Assembly: GCA_002329525.1 (NCBI GenBank)
Contig: DCTI01000005.1
Coordinates: 1,742 to 10,011 of the forward strand
DNA: 8,270 nucleotides
Source: Negativicutes bacterium UBA1444
GTDB taxonomy: Bacteria; Bacillota; Negativicutes; UBA1444
Reading direction: 5' to 3'
Shown: positions 6,357 through 8,270 of the stretch, in pieces
Layout: every line of letters starts with the position of its first letter
Position numbering within the stretch: the first letter of the stretch is position 1
Made by a program: the position numbers and the translations under genes
Notes under the pieces: generated by a model
Told to the model about the DNA's origin: nothing
The model's input: only the letters and a program-made list of their open reading frames with translations
Database searches by the model: none

Positions 6357-6788
6357 ATGTTCAAAATTCTGCACATTGATCACATCGGGATCGGAGTCAA
6401 CAACCTGGCGGCGATCAAAGACGTTTTCGGCGAAAAGCTGGGAATGTTCCATCAGCCGGAAGACGAAGTTGTTGCGGAACAAAAAGTAAAAGTCAGCTTC
6501 TTCCCCTGCTGCGACGCGGAACTCGAATTCCTCGAGTCCACGGCTCCGGACGGCCCTATCGCCAAGGCGATCGAGAAAAACGGCGGCCGTAATCTGGTTC
6601 AGCACGTCGCTCTGCGCGTCGACAACGTCGAAGCCGCTATCGCTGATCTGCAGGCCCGTGGTGTGGAAATGCTCGACAAAGCTCCCCGGTATGGCGCCGG
6701 CGGCGCGAAAATCGCTTTCCTGCATCCCAAATCGACTGGTGGCATTCTGATCGAGATCTGCGAACATCCCGACCGCAAAGCCCACTAA
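6357..6788 (+). CDS. mce: Methylmalonyl-CoA epimerase
   Basis: It interconverts (R)- and (S)-methylmalonyl-CoA, linking the mutase product to the decarboxylase, which uses the (S) form. The ATG at 6357 has AGGAGG at 6344-6349. The 143 residues form two vicinal-oxygen-chelate (glyoxalase-like) repeats, beginning KILHIDHIGIGVNNL and ending GGILIEICEH. By alignment with the Propionibacterium enzyme from memory, the metal ligands would be H9, E57 (Gln in that enzyme, Glu in others), H83 in VQHVALRVDN and E133. All four positions are filled by plausible ligands. The length is typical. It starts 37 bases after meaB and precedes the decarboxylase by 52 bases. A generic glyoxalase-family dioxygenase is the only alternative, and the operon argues against it. 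Codon use returns to the strongly biased pattern of the mutase genes. Confidence 0.94.
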   Translation: MFKILHIDHIGIGVNNLAAIKDVFGEKLGMFHQPEDEVVAEQKVKVSFFPCCDAELEFLESTAPDGPIAKAIEKNGGRNLVQHVALRVDNVEAAIADLQARGVEMLDKAPRYGAGGAKIAFLHPKSTGGILIEICEHPDRKAH

Positions 6789-6840
6789 GCAACGACAGGC
6801 GGATTGACTTCAATCAACCTGACAACGATGGAGGTGTACA

Positions 6841-8270
6841 ATGTCTGCAATGGAGGAAAAAGTCGCCCTGCTGAACAGTAAGCGCAAAAAAGTGCTGGCG
6901 GGCGGCGGCGAAAAACGGGTAGACAAACAACATGCGAGCGGCAAGAAAACCGCCCGCGAGCGGATTGCCCTGCTGCTGGACCCGGGTTCCTTCGTGGAAC
7001 TCGACCAATTCGTAGCGCACCGCTGCACGAACTTCGGACAGGAAAAGAAAGAATTGCCGGGTGAAGGCGTAGTCACCGGTTACGGCACCGTGGAGGGCCG
7101 TCTGGTGTATGTCTTCGCACAGGACTTCACGGTGGAGGGCGGTTCGCTCGGCGAAATGCACGCCGCGAAAATCGTGAAAGTTCAGGAACTGGCGATGAAA
7201 ATGGGCGCTCCGCTGGTTGGCCTCAACGATTCGGGCGGCGCGCGGATCCAGGAAGCGGTTGACGCTCTGGCCGGCTACGGCAAGATCTTCTTCAAAAACA
7301 CCCTGGCTTCCGGTGTTATTCCCCAGATCTCCTGCATCATGGGACCTTCGGCGGGCGGCGCGGTGTATTCCCCGGCCCTGACCGACTGGATCTTCATGGT
7401 AAAGAACACCAGCCAGATGTTCATCACCGGCCCGCAGGTCATCAAATCCGTTACGGCCGAAGAAGTCACCGCGGAAGCCCTGGGCGGCGCGATGACCCAC
7501 AACAGCGTATCGGGCGTGGCGCACTTCGCGACGGAAAATGATGAGGACTGCATGGCCAAAGTGCGGTACCTGCTGAGCTTCCTGCCTTCCAACAACATGG
7601 AAGACGCACCGATCGTGGAAACCGGCGACAGCCCGGACCGCCAGGACGAAGGCCTGAAGACCATCATGCCGGACAATCCGAACATGCCTTACAACATGAA
7701 AGATGTCATCCGGATGACGGTGGACAACGGCGAATTCCTGGAAGTCCAGGAACATTACGCCATGAACATCATCACCGGTTTTGCCCGGTTCGACGGTTCG
7801 ACCGTCGGCATCATCGCCAACCAGCCGGCGAACATGGCCGGTTGCCTGGACTGCAATGCTTCGGACAAATCGGCCCGGTTCATCCGGTTCTGCGATGCCT
7901 TCAACATTCCGATCGTCAACTTCGTGGACGTACCTGGCTTCCTGCCGGGCACCGACCAGGAATTCGGCGGCATCATCCGGCACGGCGCGAAAATGCTGTA
8001 TGCATACTCGGAAGCCACAGTGCCGAAAGTCACCGTTATCACCCGGAAAGCCTACGGTGGTTCGTATCTGGCCATGTGCTCCCAGGACCTGGGTGCTGAC
8101 CAGGTATTGGCCTGGCCTTCCGCCGAGATCGCGGTCATGGGACCGGCCGGCGCGGCCAACATTATCTTCCGCGGCGACCCCAATGTGGAGGAAAAGACTG
8201 CTGCGTACGTGGCTGAATTCGCCACTCCGTACAAAGCCGCCGAGCGTGGTTTCGTCGACATCGTAATCGA
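6841..8270 (+). CDS. mmdA: Methylmalonyl-CoA decarboxylase alpha (carboxyltransferase) subunit, 3' end outside window
   Basis: This biotin-dependent carboxyltransferase subunit moves the carboxyl of (S)-methylmalonyl-CoA to a biotin carrier, giving propionyl-CoA. In the Veillonella-type enzyme a membrane subunit then decarboxylates the biotin and pumps Na+. The ATG at 6841 has GGAGGTG at 6830-6836; the fourth codon is also ATG. The 476 residues seen contain the N-terminal transferase half, with [18 protein letters not shown] (30-47), [18 protein letters not shown] (130-147) and the oxyanion loop [17 protein letters not shown] (166-182). The C-terminal half has [20 protein letters not shown] (363-382) and [11 protein letters not shown] (402-412). 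The family is about 510 residues long, so roughly 30-35 are cut off. Propionyl-CoA carboxylase beta and transcarboxylase 12S subunits share this fold. The fermentative operon and close resemblance to Veillonella MmdA from memory favour the decarboxylase. Downstream mmdB, mmdC and mmdD genes would settle it. Confidence 0.9.
   Translation, partial: MSAMEEKVALLNSKRKKVLAGGGEKRVDKQHASGKKTARERIALLLDPGSFVELDQFVAHRCTNFGQEKKELPGEGVVTGYGTVEGRLVYVFAQDFTVEGGSLGEMHAAKIVKVQELAMKMGAPLVGLNDSGGARIQEAVDALAGYGKIFFKNTLASGVIPQISCIMGPSAGGAVYSPALTDWIFMVKNTSQMFITGPQVIKSVTAEEVTAEALGGAMTHNSVSGVAHFATENDEDCMAKVRYLLSFLPSNNMEDAPIVETGDSPDRQDEGLKTIMPDNPNMPYNMKDVIRMTVDNGEFLEVQEHYAMNIITGFARFDGSTVGIIANQPANMAGCLDCNASDKSARFIRFCDAFNIPIVNFVDVPGFLPGTDQEFGGIIRHGAKMLYAYSEATVPKVTVITRKAYGGSYLAMCSQDLGADQVLAWPSAEIAVMGPAGAANIIFRGDPNVEEKTAAYVAEFATPYKAAERGFVDIVI

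Noticed and set aside
6802..6815. Inverted repeat GATTGACTTCAATC between the epimerase and mmdA genes
   Set aside because: It gives only a 5-pair stem with a 4-base loop and no T tract, too weak to support as a terminator or operator.
6814..7983. 389-residue ORF on the - strand opposite mmdA
   Set aside because: It is a shadow of the strongly biased mmdA codons and has no start context or family resemblance.

Overview
The window holds the end of an [FeFe]-hydrogenase/redox-regulator transcript followed by the start of a propionate-forming (succinate pathway) operon, all on the + strand. The likely source is an anaerobic, moderately GC-rich Gram-positive-type bacterium. Strong AGGAGG ribosome-binding sites, an [FeFe]-hydrogenase, a Rex repressor, a split methylmalonyl-CoA mutase and a Veillonella-like methylmalonyl-CoA decarboxylase subunit together suggest the Negativicutes (the Veillonella/Pelosinus/Sporomusa/Acidaminococcus group). 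That placement comes from gene content and recalled protein similarity, not from a search.

Layout. Positions 2-604 are the C-terminal part of the hydrogenase catalytic subunit, whose start lies upstream of the window. rex (598-1239) begins on a GTG inside the last codons of the hydrogenase gene. Next is a 476-base stretch with no convincing gene (1240-1715). It holds a candidate promoter (1297-1324), a foldable three-way-junction-like element (1362-1439), a long hairpin followed by eight Ts (1557-1611), and a GC-rich hairpin (1662-1686) just before the ribosome-binding site. The propionate operon follows: a class I CoA-transferase (1716-3221), methylmalonyl-CoA mutase large subunit (3246-4892), its B12-binding small subunit (4914-5306), the MeaB-type GTPase chaperone (5384-6319), methylmalonyl-CoA epimerase (6357-6788) and methylmalonyl-CoA decarboxylase alpha (6841 to the window end, about 30-35 residues missing). 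A very strong hairpin lies between the mutase small subunit and meaB.

How the genes work together. The CoA-transferase moves CoA from propionyl-CoA to succinate. The two mutase subunits rearrange succinyl-CoA to (R)-methylmalonyl-CoA on adenosylcobalamin, with MeaB protecting and reloading the cofactor. The epimerase gives the (S) form and the carboxyltransferase subunit begins decarboxylation to propionyl-CoA, closing the cycle. In Veillonella-type bacteria the last step drives a Na+ pump. The pathway consumes reducing equivalents upstream (fumarate reduction), so hydrogenase and the NADH sensor Rex next door make metabolic sense as alternative electron outlets and their regulator.

The coding genes belong to known families and no new protein system is apparent. 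The part least explained by known features is the long, structured leader before the CoA-transferase, which has the layout of a transcription attenuator or riboswitch but matches no class I recognise.
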